Below, one piece after another: positions 6,783 through 13,627 of a DNA stretch of 16,362 nt (position 1 is the first letter of the stretch; each line of letters begins with the position of its first letter). The DNA is from SIG710 sp045587665 (GTDB lineage Bacteria > Bacillota > Clostridia > Oscillospirales > CAG-272). Position numbers and translations under genes: made by a program. The DNA lies in assembly GCA_045587665.1 (NCBI GenBank), contig JAZNCT010000092.1, forward strand, positions 1 through 16,362, given 5' to 3'. The notes below the pieces were generated by a model. It made no database searches, was not told the origin of the DNA, and worked only from the letters and a program-made list of their open reading frames with translations.

Positions 6783-7439
6783 ATGACCGAAGAATACAGG
6801 GATAAAATAATTTTAAGAATAAAAAGGCTTAATTACTCCGGCTTCCGATACCTGAGAAGAACAGCTCTTCCCATTTTCATATGCATTTGCGCACTCCTTT
6901 GCGGATTTCTTATGTCATTTGCCATAGAAGGTGCTTCAAAAGGTGCTGAACTGATATTTGAAGCACATTTCTGCTGTTTTTTTGAAAAGCTTGACTTTTT
7001 GGCCTCGATGAGGGCTGCCGTGGGCTTTGCTCTTCCTGATTTTCTCTATGTGATTGCATTTTTCCTGTTTGGATACACAATGCTTTCGGGAGCGGCAGGA
7101 CGGCTTATCCTCTTTTTATACGGAGTACGGCTGGGTCTTTGCATTGGCTTTATCTATGATTATCTGATAGTACATCCGCATATCAGCGGCGGCACATCGG
7201 CTTTTATCCTTTTTTCGGTTTGCAAGCTGATAGTTTTCATCGCTCTTGTTTTCTCTGCACTTCGCAGTGAAGATTTTTCTTACAGCTTTGCAGAAAGCTT
7301 TTTGAAATGCCGCAATCCCTATTTTTGCCCCCCCTCGGTCTCTTATCTGAAATGTATGCTCAGCTCGGCAGGCTTTACCGTGCTTATAAATATGATATAT
7401 CTCATTTTTCAGAGCCTATCCGATTTTGTAACGCTCTGA
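6783..7439 (+). CDS. Integral membrane protein, SpoIIM-like (tentative)
   Basis: A 218-residue protein with a basic cytoplasmic N-terminus and five predicted transmembrane helices at about 28-48, 84-103, 106-127, 139-160 and 189-211. Length, helix number and the Gly-rich helix pair around GVRLGLCIGFIYDYL resemble SpoIIM/DUF95, the stage II sporulation protein that helps engulfment by working with SpoIID and SpoIIP. The match is a pattern impression without a diagnostic motif, so it could be another five-helix family. It is followed after 16 bases by a second membrane protein gene, so the two probably share a transcript. A SpoIID-domain gene lies about 7 kb downstream, which is suggestive but not in the same operon. 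Confidence 0.55.
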   Translation: MTEEYRDKIILRIKRLNYSGFRYLRRTALPIFICICALLCGFLMSFAIEGASKGAELIFEAHFCCFFEKLDFLASMRAAVGFALPDFLYVIAFFLFGYTMLSGAAGRLILFLYGVRLGLCIGFIYDYLIVHPHISGGTSAFILFSVCKLIVFIALVFSALRSEDFSYSFAESFLKCRNPYFCPPSVSYLKCMLSSAGFTVLINMIYLIFQSLSDFVTL

Positions 7440-7455
7440 AAAGAAAGGAACATAA

Positions 7456-8418
7456 ATGAACACAGGACGTGACAACAGCGAAAAGAAATTCCTCGGCATT
7501 TTCAGCCGCAAGCCTCAAAATGAGCTGACAGAAGAAGAGGTTGAACGGGAAAAAAATGCGCCGAAGAATCTTGCATTTTTCTTTAAGCTTTTAAAAAGAA
7601 ATTTTTCAAAGCTTCTCAGCTTGAATTTTTTTATGATATTTATGATAATACCCCTGTTGCTTGCACTGTTTGTATATCTTCAAGGGCCTACAGCCGCTTC
7701 CCAGAGCAGTGTTCTTGCCCCAACACTTTTCGGTGCAAAGCTCATCGGGGATTCTCCTGCCGTGTCCCTTATGCAGGTGATCAACGGTATGACCGTTCAG
7801 CTTCCTGCAAGCGGTGCCGCAACCTTTCCAATCATAGCTGGTATTCTCATTATTCTTGCGTTAAGCTGGGGCTGGCAGAACATCGGAGCAACATATGTAC
7901 TGCGCTCTATGGTCAGAAGCGAACCTGTGTTTATGTGGTCTGATTTCTTCTATGCTATAAAGAGAAATCTGCGCCAGGGTTTTTTTATGGGTCTGCTGGA
8001 TTTCATCTGCCTTTTTGTGCTTGCCTTTGATATCTTCTATTTTTCGGGTATGTCAGGCAGCTTTGCAGAAGATATGATGTTCTTCTGCTCCATAGGACTT
8101 GCCGTTATATACATAATAATGCGGTATTATATCTATCTGATGCTCATTACATTTGATCTTTCTATAATCAAGCTGCTGAAGAACGCACTGATATTCACTG
8201 CCCTTGGCATAAAGCGCAATATCGCCGCAACTTTTGGAATTATTATAATGGCAGCTCTTAACATCATCCTTGCTTTTATATTTATTCCCCTCGGCATAAT
8301 AGTACCGCTCATTCTTCCATTTGTATATTTTCTGCCGTTTTCTGCTTTTATCACAACATATGCGGCATACCCAAATATAAAAAAATATATGATCGACCCT
8401 CAGCTTTCTGATGAATAA
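7456..8418 (+). CDS. DUF624/YesL-like integral membrane protein
   Basis: A 320-residue protein: a charged cytoplasmic N-terminus (1-38) followed by about six helices at 54-75, 122-141, 175-196, 207-232, 258-280 and 282-303. Features recalling DUF624 (YesL family) are GATYVLRSMVRSEPVFMWSD (about 144-163), the following FFYAIKRNLRQGF, and the end TYAAYPNIKKYM. The roughly 45-residue extracellular loop between helices 1 and 2 is longer than usual for YesL. DUF624 proteins often sit beside sugar-uptake operons in Firmicutes, but here the partner is the five-helix protein upstream, so the role is unknown. Ribosome site AAAGGA precedes the ATG; the unit ends at the hairpin at 8423. Confidence 0.65.
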   Translation: MNTGRDNSEKKFLGIFSRKPQNELTEEEVEREKNAPKNLAFFFKLLKRNFSKLLSLNFFMIFMIIPLLLALFVYLQGPTAASQSSVLAPTLFGAKLIGDSPAVSLMQVINGMTVQLPASGAATFPIIAGILIILALSWGWQNIGATYVLRSMVRSEPVFMWSDFFYAIKRNLRQGFFMGLLDFICLFVLAFDIFYFSGMSGSFAEDMMFFCSIGLAVIYIIMRYYIYLMLITFDLSIIKLLKNALIFTALGIKRNIAATFGIIIMAALNIILAFIFIPLGIIVPLILPFVYFLPFSAFITTYAAYPNIKKYMIDPQLSDE

Positions 8419-8422
8419 AAAC

Positions 8423-8449
8423 AAGGAGTCGGCCTTGTGCCGACCCCTT
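8423..8449. terminator. Bidirectional terminator between convergent genes
   Basis: Arms AAGGAGTCGGC (8423-8433) and GCCGACCCCTT (8439-8449) form a stem with one A-C mismatch and a five-base loop. T runs follow on both strands (TTTT on plus; TTGTTTTTATT on minus). It abuts the stop of the minus-strand deacetylase at 8451. Confidence 0.8.
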
Positions 8450-8450
8450 T

Positions 8451-9122
8451 TCAAAGCTCCATAAGTTGACTTACAGTCACGAATTTATATCCTCTCTCTA
8501 TGAGAGCGGGTATCATAAGCTCAAGTGCCTTAGGTGTTGGACTCTCCCTCCCTATATAGTCGTGCATCAAAATTATATCACCGCTGCGCACATGGCCCAG
8601 AACATTTTCAAGTATAGTCCCGGGGGCTGAATGTTCCCAGTCTCTTGTGTCAACAGACCAGAGTATTATAGAATAATCCATGCTTCTGGCAGCTTTTTCA
8701 ACATCGCCGTCAAAAGCTCCCTCCGGGGGGCGAAAGAGCCGTGTTCTGTATTCGTCTATCTCATATATCGCATCGTCGCATCGGTTCATTTCCCTGAGCA
8801 GCTCCCCCTGCTCCATAGACCTTACTCTGTGGTGAGTATAAGTGTGATTTCCGATCTCGTGCCCTGCTTCATATACCTTCCTTGCGGCATCGGGATAGTT
8901 TTCAATATTCTGTCCAACAAAAAAGAAGGTTGCCTTAACATCATATTTATCAAGGATTTCAAGAATTCTTTCGGTATAATAGGGATGAGGGCCGTCATCA
9001 AAAGTAAGGGCTATCTCCATATTCATGTTTTCGACCCTGCGATAGGTTATTTCGCTTTCAGAGGCACTGCAGAAAAATGAAAAAATGACCAGCATTGCAA
9101 ATACAACTAAGACTTTTTTCAT
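8451..9122 (-). CDS. Polysaccharide deacetylase, NodB domain, secreted or anchored
   Basis: A 223-residue carbohydrate esterase family 4 enzyme that removes N-acetyl groups, probably from peptidoglycan or another amino-sugar polymer, outside the membrane. The signal sequence is MKKVLVVFAMLVIFSFFCSA. The NodB motifs are all present: TFDDGPHPYYT (D42 base, D43 metal), HTYTH (H93, H97 metal), RPPEGAFD (131-138), DTRDW (158-162) and ILMHD with H187. The NodB domain fills almost the whole mature protein. Its ATG overlaps the stop of the upstream PdaA-like gene by four bases, so the two are co-translated. The exact substrate cannot be read from sequence. Confidence 0.92.
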   Translation of the reverse strand: MKKVLVVFAMLVIFSFFCSASESEITYRRVENMNMEIALTFDDGPHPYYTERILEILDKYDVKATFFFVGQNIENYPDAARKVYEAGHEIGNHTYTHHRVRSMEQGELLREMNRCDDAIYEIDEYRTRLFRPPEGAFDGDVEKAARSMDYSIILWSVDTRDWEHSAPGTILENVLGHVRSGDIILMHDYIGRESPTPKALELMIPALIERGYKFVTVSQLMEL

Positions 9123-9898
9123 GATGTCAGCTCATCCAGGCTTCCAAAGCGATATCCCTGTGCTTTAAGCTCTCTGAGCACATCTCCCATTATTTCCGCA
9201 TTTGTGGCAGAGGTTGGGTGAAGCAGGATCACCGCTCCATTGTGAACATTTTCCAAAATTTTTGCTTTTGCACTTTGGGCCTCCATTTGCTTTGCATTGT
9301 CCCAATCTGCATATGCAAAGCTCCAAAAAATAGTTTTATATCCGGCATCATTTGCATATTTCATAGTCTTTTCATCAAATCTGCCCTCCGGTGGGCGGTA
9401 GTATTTGGGCATATCAAGCCCTGTAAGAGATCTGTAAGCGATTTCAAGCCGATGAAGCTCGGCACAAAAATCTTCATAAGATCCGATTTTTGTCATATCA
9501 CGGTGAGAAAAGGTATGGTTTGCAACCGTGTGTCCCTCATCTATCATACGCTTTATAAGATCCCCGTTTTTTTCCACAAGATTGCCCAGGACAAAAAATG
9601 TCCCGGTTACGCCTTCTTCTTTCATGGCGTCAAGAATTTTATCGATATTTCCGTTTTCATAGCCGGCATCAAAGGTTAGATAAACAACCTTTTCTTCATC
9701 GCCGTCGCCGTGAGAATGGTCGATATAATATCCGCCGTAGTTTTCAACATACTGCATATCGTGATCACAGATAGGCTGTTTGTTATCTTTTGCTCTGACG
9801 CAATACCAGCTCTCTGCCCTTGCAACCGCAGTTATTGCAAAAAGCAGTGCTATTCCAATAAAAAAAGAAAGTGTGGGAATTGCCCTGTATTTCAGCAT
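9119..9898 (-). CDS. pdaA: PdaA-like polysaccharide deacetylase (delta-lactam-biosynthetic de-N-acetylase)
   Basis: A 259-residue deacetylase of the PdaA branch. PdaA removes the acetyl group from N-acetylmuramic acid so that muramic delta-lactam can form in the spore cortex. Evidence: signal anchor at about 6-29; the PdaA-style first motif YLTFDAGYENG (D77, with A78 where classical NodB enzymes have the metal-binding Asp), HTFSH (H128, H132), RPPEGRFD, WSFAYADW and VILLHPTSATNAE. The open frame begins at 9916, but the ATG at 9896-9898 is better: AAAGGA lies nine bases before it, inside the longer version, which itself has no ribosome site. It is the first gene of the overlapping deacetylase pair. 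A role in sporulation is inferred from the family and not proved by this context. Confidence 0.8.
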   Translation of the reverse strand: MLKYRAIPTLSFFIGIALLFAITAVARAESWYCVRAKDNKQPICDHDMQYVENYGGYYIDHSHGDGDEEKVVYLTFDAGYENGNIDKILDAMKEEGVTGTFFVLGNLVEKNGDLIKRMIDEGHTVANHTFSHRDMTKIGSYEDFCAELHRLEIAYRSLTGLDMPKYYRPPEGRFDEKTMKYANDAGYKTIFWSFAYADWDNAKQMEAQSAKAKILENVHNGAVILLHPTSATNAEIMGDVLRELKAQGYRFGSLDELTS

Positions 9899-9922
9899 TT
9901 TTTTCTTTCCTTTCATTCTTTT

Positions 9923-9940
9923 TTGAGATAAAGATCTCGA
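9923..9940. repeat. Short inverted repeat upstream of pdaA
   Basis: TTGAGAT (9923-9929), AAAG loop, ATCTCGA (9934-9940); seven pairs including one T-G. It lies in the 126-base gap between the divergent pdaA and VTC-domain genes, where I see no convincing promoter on either strand. It could be an operator or a leader hairpin of pdaA. Confidence 0.3.
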
Positions 9941-10024
9941 TTTTATTCTTCCTCAAAAAACACTTTTAAAGCAAAAAACATTATGGCTTTTATTCTATTT
10001 TTAATCATAAAAAAGGGGGTAAAT

Positions 10025-10750
10025 ATGGCACAGAACACATTTGAACGCAGAGAAAAAAAGATAATCCTCAATGCCGAGCTTTTCCCCGAAATAGAAAAAA
10101 GAATTTTAGATGATTTTATTCCGGACAAATATAATACCGACGGCAGACCATATGAGATCTGCAACATATATTTTGATAACGAAAACAGAGACATAACAAG
10201 ACATTCGGTTTCAAGACCCTTTTATAAAGAAAAGCTGAGGCTGAGAAGCTATGGAACTCCTACTTTTGATAGCAATGTTTTTTTTGAAATAAAAAGAAAA
10301 ATGAACAAGGTCGGCACTAAACGCCGCGCAATGCTTCCGCTTTTTAGAGTTTATGATTATCTGGAAAGCGGCATAATTCCAAAATGCGATCGATATATTG
10401 ATGATCAAGTGCTTAAAGAAATTGACTATATAATAAAAACATACGGTGCAAAGCCAACGATATATATCAGCTATCTGAGAAAAGCATATTTCTCAAAGGA
10501 TGATCCTTCTCTCAGATTGACCTTTGACAGCGATATACTGACAAGGCACACGGCACTCAGGCTTGAAGATGGACGGTTTGGTGAACCGCTTATGCCTAAA
10601 GGAAAAATGTTAATGGAGCTGAAATTTAACGGTGCAACACCGCTCTGGTTTGCAAAAATGATGACCGAATATGGCCTTACATATGGGAGATTTTCAAAAG
10701 TTGGCAAAGAATTTGAAGCCTTTGCAGGAAAACAAATACAAAATGTTTAA
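10025..10750 (+). CDS. VTC-domain protein (polyphosphate polymerase family)
   Basis: A 241-residue cytoplasmic protein of the VTC domain family, part of the triphosphate tunnel superfamily whose yeast member Vtc4 makes polyphosphate from ATP. In order: FERREKKIIL (6-15), CNIYFDNENRD (46-56), KLRLRSYG with R72 and R74, VFFEIKRK with K90, TKRR (98-101), SYLRKAYF, LRLTFDSDI, LMELKFNG and FSKVGKEFEAF. These basic and acidic residues match the tunnel-lining pattern of Vtc4 as I recall it, so catalytic competence is plausible. It has no membrane segment, unlike yeast Vtc4. The start at 10025 follows a strong GGGGG ribosome site; the frame open from 9983 is leader sequence. A DUF4956 membrane protein gene follows after 14 bases, the usual bacterial partner. 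Whether the product is polyphosphate here is not proved. Confidence 0.88.
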   Translation: MAQNTFERREKKIILNAELFPEIEKRILDDFIPDKYNTDGRPYEICNIYFDNENRDITRHSVSRPFYKEKLRLRSYGTPTFDSNVFFEIKRKMNKVGTKRRAMLPLFRVYDYLESGIIPKCDRYIDDQVLKEIDYIIKTYGAKPTIYISYLRKAYFSKDDPSLRLTFDSDILTRHTALRLEDGRFGEPLMPKGKMLMELKFNGATPLWFAKMMTEYGLTYGRFSKVGKEFEAFAGKQIQNV

Positions 10751-10764
10751 ACAAGGAGATTTTT

Positions 10765-11439
10765 ATGGATACCGCGCTTTTTACAGTTGAAACCTCAAAT
10801 TTAACACTGAAAAATATCCTGATAATTTTTGGATGTGCGATTGTCTGCTCACTCAGTATTTCCCTTGTTTATATGTTGACAAGGCGCAGGACAGGCTATA
10901 GACCCTCTACTGTTGTTTCCCTGCTGATATTAGCCCCAATTTCAGCTATACTGATGTTGGTTATCGGAAACAACACCGCAAGAGCTCTGAGCGTTGGAGG
11001 AGGAATTGCCCTCATCAGATACAGAAGCAATTTCAGCGATCCAAGAGATCTGGCTTATATATTTCTAACAATGGCGGTGGGCGTTGCCAGCGGAACAGGT
11101 CTTGTCGGCATTGCAGTTGTTTCAACGATTGTTATTTCCCTTTTGGCATTTGTACTGTCCCTTGTGGGCTTCGGAACAAAAAACTGCTCTGCTATGCAGC
11201 TGAGGATCACTATCCCCGAGGATATGAATTACTGCGGTGTTTTTGACGACATTTTCAATAAATACTGCAAAGGATTTGAACTTCAAAGCGTAAAAACCAC
11301 TGATTTCGGAACCTTGCTTGAGCTGAGATACATAATAAATCTTAAGAATATTGACGAACAAAAACTGATGATTGATGAATTGAGAACAAGAAACGGCAAT
11401 TTGACCGTTATGCTGACACGCAAAAATTTTGAAGGCTGA
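10765..11439 (+). CDS. DUF4956 membrane protein, partner of VTC-domain protein
   Basis: A 224-residue protein with three to four helices in the first 140 residues (about 15-38, 47-68 and 95-137) and a soluble C-terminal alpha/beta domain (about 143-224). The diagnostic stretch ARALSVGGGIALIRYRSN continuing to FSDPRDLAYIFLTMAVGVAS (about 71-109) identifies DUF4956. The C-terminal part, with LRITIPEDMN and a later TVMLTRKNF, looks like a small ACT/ferredoxin-like regulatory domain, as in MgtC-type proteins; this is an impression. Ribosome site AAGGAG precedes the ATG. It is co-transcribed with the VTC-domain gene. A reasonable guess is that it anchors, regulates or channels the polymer made by its partner. 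No terminator is evident before the pckG promoter. Confidence 0.85.
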   Translation: MDTALFTVETSNLTLKNILIIFGCAIVCSLSISLVYMLTRRRTGYRPSTVVSLLILAPISAILMLVIGNNTARALSVGGGIALIRYRSNFSDPRDLAYIFLTMAVGVASGTGLVGIAVVSTIVISLLAFVLSLVGFGTKNCSAMQLRITIPEDMNYCGVFDDIFNKYCKGFELQSVKTTDFGTLLELRYIINLKNIDEQKLMIDELRTRNGNLTVMLTRKNFEG

Positions 11440-11497
11440 AACCCCTTTTATGCAAATTTCCAAATGTTAACAATATGTAACCTTTTAGAGTAAAACA

Positions 11498-11526
11498 TTG
11501 AATTTTGGGGTAAATTATGATATCAT
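11498..11526 (+). promoter_or_regulatory. Promoter of pckG, TTGAAT-17-TATCAT
   Basis: TTGAAT (11498-11503), 17 bases, TATCAT (11521-11526) inside the 10-bp palindrome ATGATATCAT (11517-11526). The predicted leader is about 57 bases. The nearby upstream region also holds the palindrome TGTTAACA (11465-11472). Confidence 0.6.
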
Positions 11527-11539
11527 ACCTTACAATGGG

Positions 11540-11552
11540 GTTAAATTTTAAC
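11540..11552. promoter_or_regulatory. Candidate operator palindrome downstream of pckG start site
   Basis: GTTAAA-T-TTTAAC, a perfect inverted repeat about 10-20 bases after the predicted start of transcription, a position typical of a repressor roadblock. PEP carboxykinase is under carbon-source control in many bacteria; the regulator here is unknown. Confidence 0.35.
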
Positions 11553-11590
11553 ACAGTAAAATTTTATCTTAATATAAAGGAGAATTAACC

Positions 11591-13375
11591 ATGACAAACA
11601 ACAAACACGTGCTTGGTTGGATCGACGAAATGGCTGCTCTCGTTCAGCCCGACAAGATCGTTTGGATCGACGGCAGCGAAGAACAGGCTGAGGCTCTGCG
11701 CGCAGAGGCTTGCAGCACAGGCGAGCTCATCAAGCTCAACGAAGAGCTTCTCCCAAACTGCTACCTGCACAGAACAGCAGTAAATGACGTTGCTCGCGTT
11801 GAAGGCAGAACATTTATCTGCACATCAAAGAAAGAGGATGCAGGCAATATCAACAACTGGATGGAAAAAAATGAGTGCTATGAAAAGCTCTCCAAGCTAT
11901 ACAAGGGCTCATACAAGGGCAGAACAATGTATGTTATTCCCTATTCTATGGGTGTTGTTGGCTCTGACTTTGCTAAGATCGGTATTGAGCTCACAGACTC
12001 TATCTATGTCGTTCTCAATATGCTCATTATGACAAGAGTTGGCAAGAATGTTATCGACGCTCTTGGTGACAGCGCTGACTTTATCAAGGGTCTCCACGCA
12101 AAGAAGGATATCGATGAGGAAAACAGATATATCTGCCACTTCCCCGAGGATAACACTATCTGGTCTATCAACTCCGGATACGGCGGAAACGTTCTTCTCG
12201 GTAAGAAGTGCTTTGCTCTCCGCATCGCTTCCTATCTCGGAAGAAAAGAAGGCTGGATGGCTGAGCATATGCTCATTCTCGGCGTTGAGTATCCTGACGG
12301 AGAGGTTAAATATATCTCTGCTGCATTCCCCTCAGCTTGCGGAAAGACAAACCTTGCAATGCTCATTCCTCCTGCTATCTACGGCAAGAAGGGCTATAAG
12401 GTTTGGACAGTAGGCGATGATATTGCTTGGATCCGTGTAGGCGAAGACGGAAGACTCTATGCAGTTAACCCTGAGAACGGATTCTTCGGCGTTGCTCCCG
12501 GTACAAATGAGAAGTCCAATCCCAATGCTCTTGCAACAACAAAGAGCAACTGTATCTTTACAAATGTTTGCCATGATCTTGACAACAATACAGTTTGGTG
12601 GGAAGGCCTTGACAACAATCCTCCAAAGAACGCTCTCAACTGGAGAGGCGAAAAATGGGATTACACCAAGTATGATAAGGCTGATAAGGTCGGCACATCC
12701 GGTGCTCACCCCAACTCCCGCTTCACCGCAATGGCTACTAACTGCCCTTGCATCTCAAGCGAGTTCAATTCTCTCAAGGGTGTTCCGCTTTCTGCAATCA
12801 TCTTTGGCGGCCGCCGCGCAAAAACAGCTCCTCTCGTTTACGAATCAAGGAACTGGCAGCACGGTACCTTCGTTGGTTCTATCATGGCTTCCGAGACAAC
12901 TGCAGCTGCAGCAGGTGCTGTTGGCGTAGTTCGCCGCGATCCTATGGCTATGAGACCTTTTGTTGGTTACAACATGGGTGACTACTTCCGTCATTGGCTC
13001 GATATGGGCAAGAAGATCCCTAATGCCCCCAAGATCTTCCACGTTAACTGGTTCAGAACCGATGCTGAGGGCAACTTCATCTGGCCCGGCTTTGGCGACA
13101 ACATGAGAGTTCTTATGTGGATCCTCGCTCGCTGCGAAGGCAAGGTTGACGCCGTTGAAACTCCTATCGGATTTGTTCCGAAGGCTGAGGATATCAACAT
13201 CGAAGAGCTTGAAGGTGTTACAGTTGACACAATTAAAGATCTTCTTACCATAGACAAGCAGTCTTGGCTTGACGACGTTGCAAACATCAAGGAATTCTAC
13301 GCACAGGTTGGCGACAGAGTTCCCGCAGAGCTTTATGACGAGCTTGCAATCCTTGAGGCAAACCTCACAAAATAA
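11591..13375 (+). CDS. pckG: Phosphoenolpyruvate carboxykinase (GTP)
   Basis: A 594-residue cytoplasmic enzyme that interconverts oxaloacetate plus GTP with PEP, CO2 and GDP. In fermenting anaerobes it commonly runs toward oxaloacetate to feed the succinate branch. It is the GTP class: the kinase loop FPSACGKTNLAM (246-257) includes the hallmark Cys250 and K252/T253, followed by the metal motif VGDDIAW (about 274-280), GTNEKSNPNA, FGGRRAKTAPLV and the C-terminal FRTDAEGNFIWPGFGDNMRV. Length is normal for the family. The ribosome site AAGGAGA precedes the ATG. Codon use differs from every other gene here: CTC and CTT for Leu, AAG for Lys, GCT for Ala and strong avoidance of rare codons, the sign of very high expression. 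It has its own promoter and terminator. Confidence 0.98.
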   Translation: MTNNKHVLGWIDEMAALVQPDKIVWIDGSEEQAEALRAEACSTGELIKLNEELLPNCYLHRTAVNDVARVEGRTFICTSKKEDAGNINNWMEKNECYEKLSKLYKGSYKGRTMYVIPYSMGVVGSDFAKIGIELTDSIYVVLNMLIMTRVGKNVIDALGDSADFIKGLHAKKDIDEENRYICHFPEDNTIWSINSGYGGNVLLGKKCFALRIASYLGRKEGWMAEHMLILGVEYPDGEVKYISAAFPSACGKTNLAMLIPPAIYGKKGYKVWTVGDDIAWIRVGEDGRLYAVNPENGFFGVAPGTNEKSNPNALATTKSNCIFTNVCHDLDNNTVWWEGLDNNPPKNALNWRGEKWDYTKYDKADKVGTSGAHPNSRFTAMATNCPCISSEFNSLKGVPLSAIIFGGRRAKTAPLVYESRNWQHGTFVGSIMASETTAAAAGAVGVVRRDPMAMRPFVGYNMGDYFRHWLDMGKKIPNAPKIFHVNWFRTDAEGNFIWPGFGDNMRVLMWILARCEGKVDAVETPIGFVPKAEDINIEELEGVTVDTIKDLLTIDKQSWLDDVANIKEFYAQVGDRVPAELYDELAILEANLTK

Positions 13376-13384
13376 GTTCAATTT

Positions 13385-13414
13385 AGAGGCTGAGTTTGAT
13401 ACTCGGCCTCTTTT
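13385..13414 (+). terminator. Rho-independent terminator of pckG
   Basis: AGAGGCTGAGT (13385-13395), loop TTGAT, ACTCGGCCTCT (13401-13411): 11 pairs including one G-U, followed by TTTTATTCTT. It is nine bases after the pckG stop. Confidence 0.9.
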
Positions 13415-13522
13415 ATTCTTCAGCTGCACTTTGTCGATAACGAACAGTTCCCATTTTTTGTTATTTTTGAAAAGATAAAATGCACAAAATATGAACAGAA
13501 ATAAAATTATACATAATAATAT

Positions 13523-13551
13523 TTGACAAACACAGGTCTATTTGGTATAAT
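13523..13551 (+). promoter_or_regulatory. Perfect consensus sigma-A promoter, TTGACA-17-TATAAT
   Basis: TTGACA (13523-13528), exactly 17 bases, TATAAT (13546-13551). It is the only fully consensus promoter found in this window. The predicted start is around 13558, giving a 70-base leader that includes a weak GCGG/CCGC hairpin. It drives the exported protein and SpoIID-like genes. Confidence 0.85.
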
Positions 13552-13627
13552 ATCAATGTAAAATCGCCTATGTGGCATAAAAATGTTAATTTTTGTTGGC
13601 GGCTGATCCGCAGAAAGTGCAATTTTT

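Noticed and set aside
10025..10750. Calling the VTC-domain protein a CYTH adenylate cyclase or thiamine triphosphatase
   Set aside because: The order of motifs and the adjacent DUF4956 gene fit the VTC branch, not the ExExK-led CYTH branch.
12845..13429. A 194-codon minus-strand open frame within pckG, with others at 11909-12268 and 12332-12709
   Set aside because: They are by-products of the biased codons of pckG; the sense strand is unambiguous and none has a ribosome site or recognisable domain.
13561..13627. Leader of the 13628 gene as a riboswitch
   Set aside because: It has only a four-pair GCGG/CCGC hairpin in about 70 bases and no conserved riboswitch core that I can recognise.
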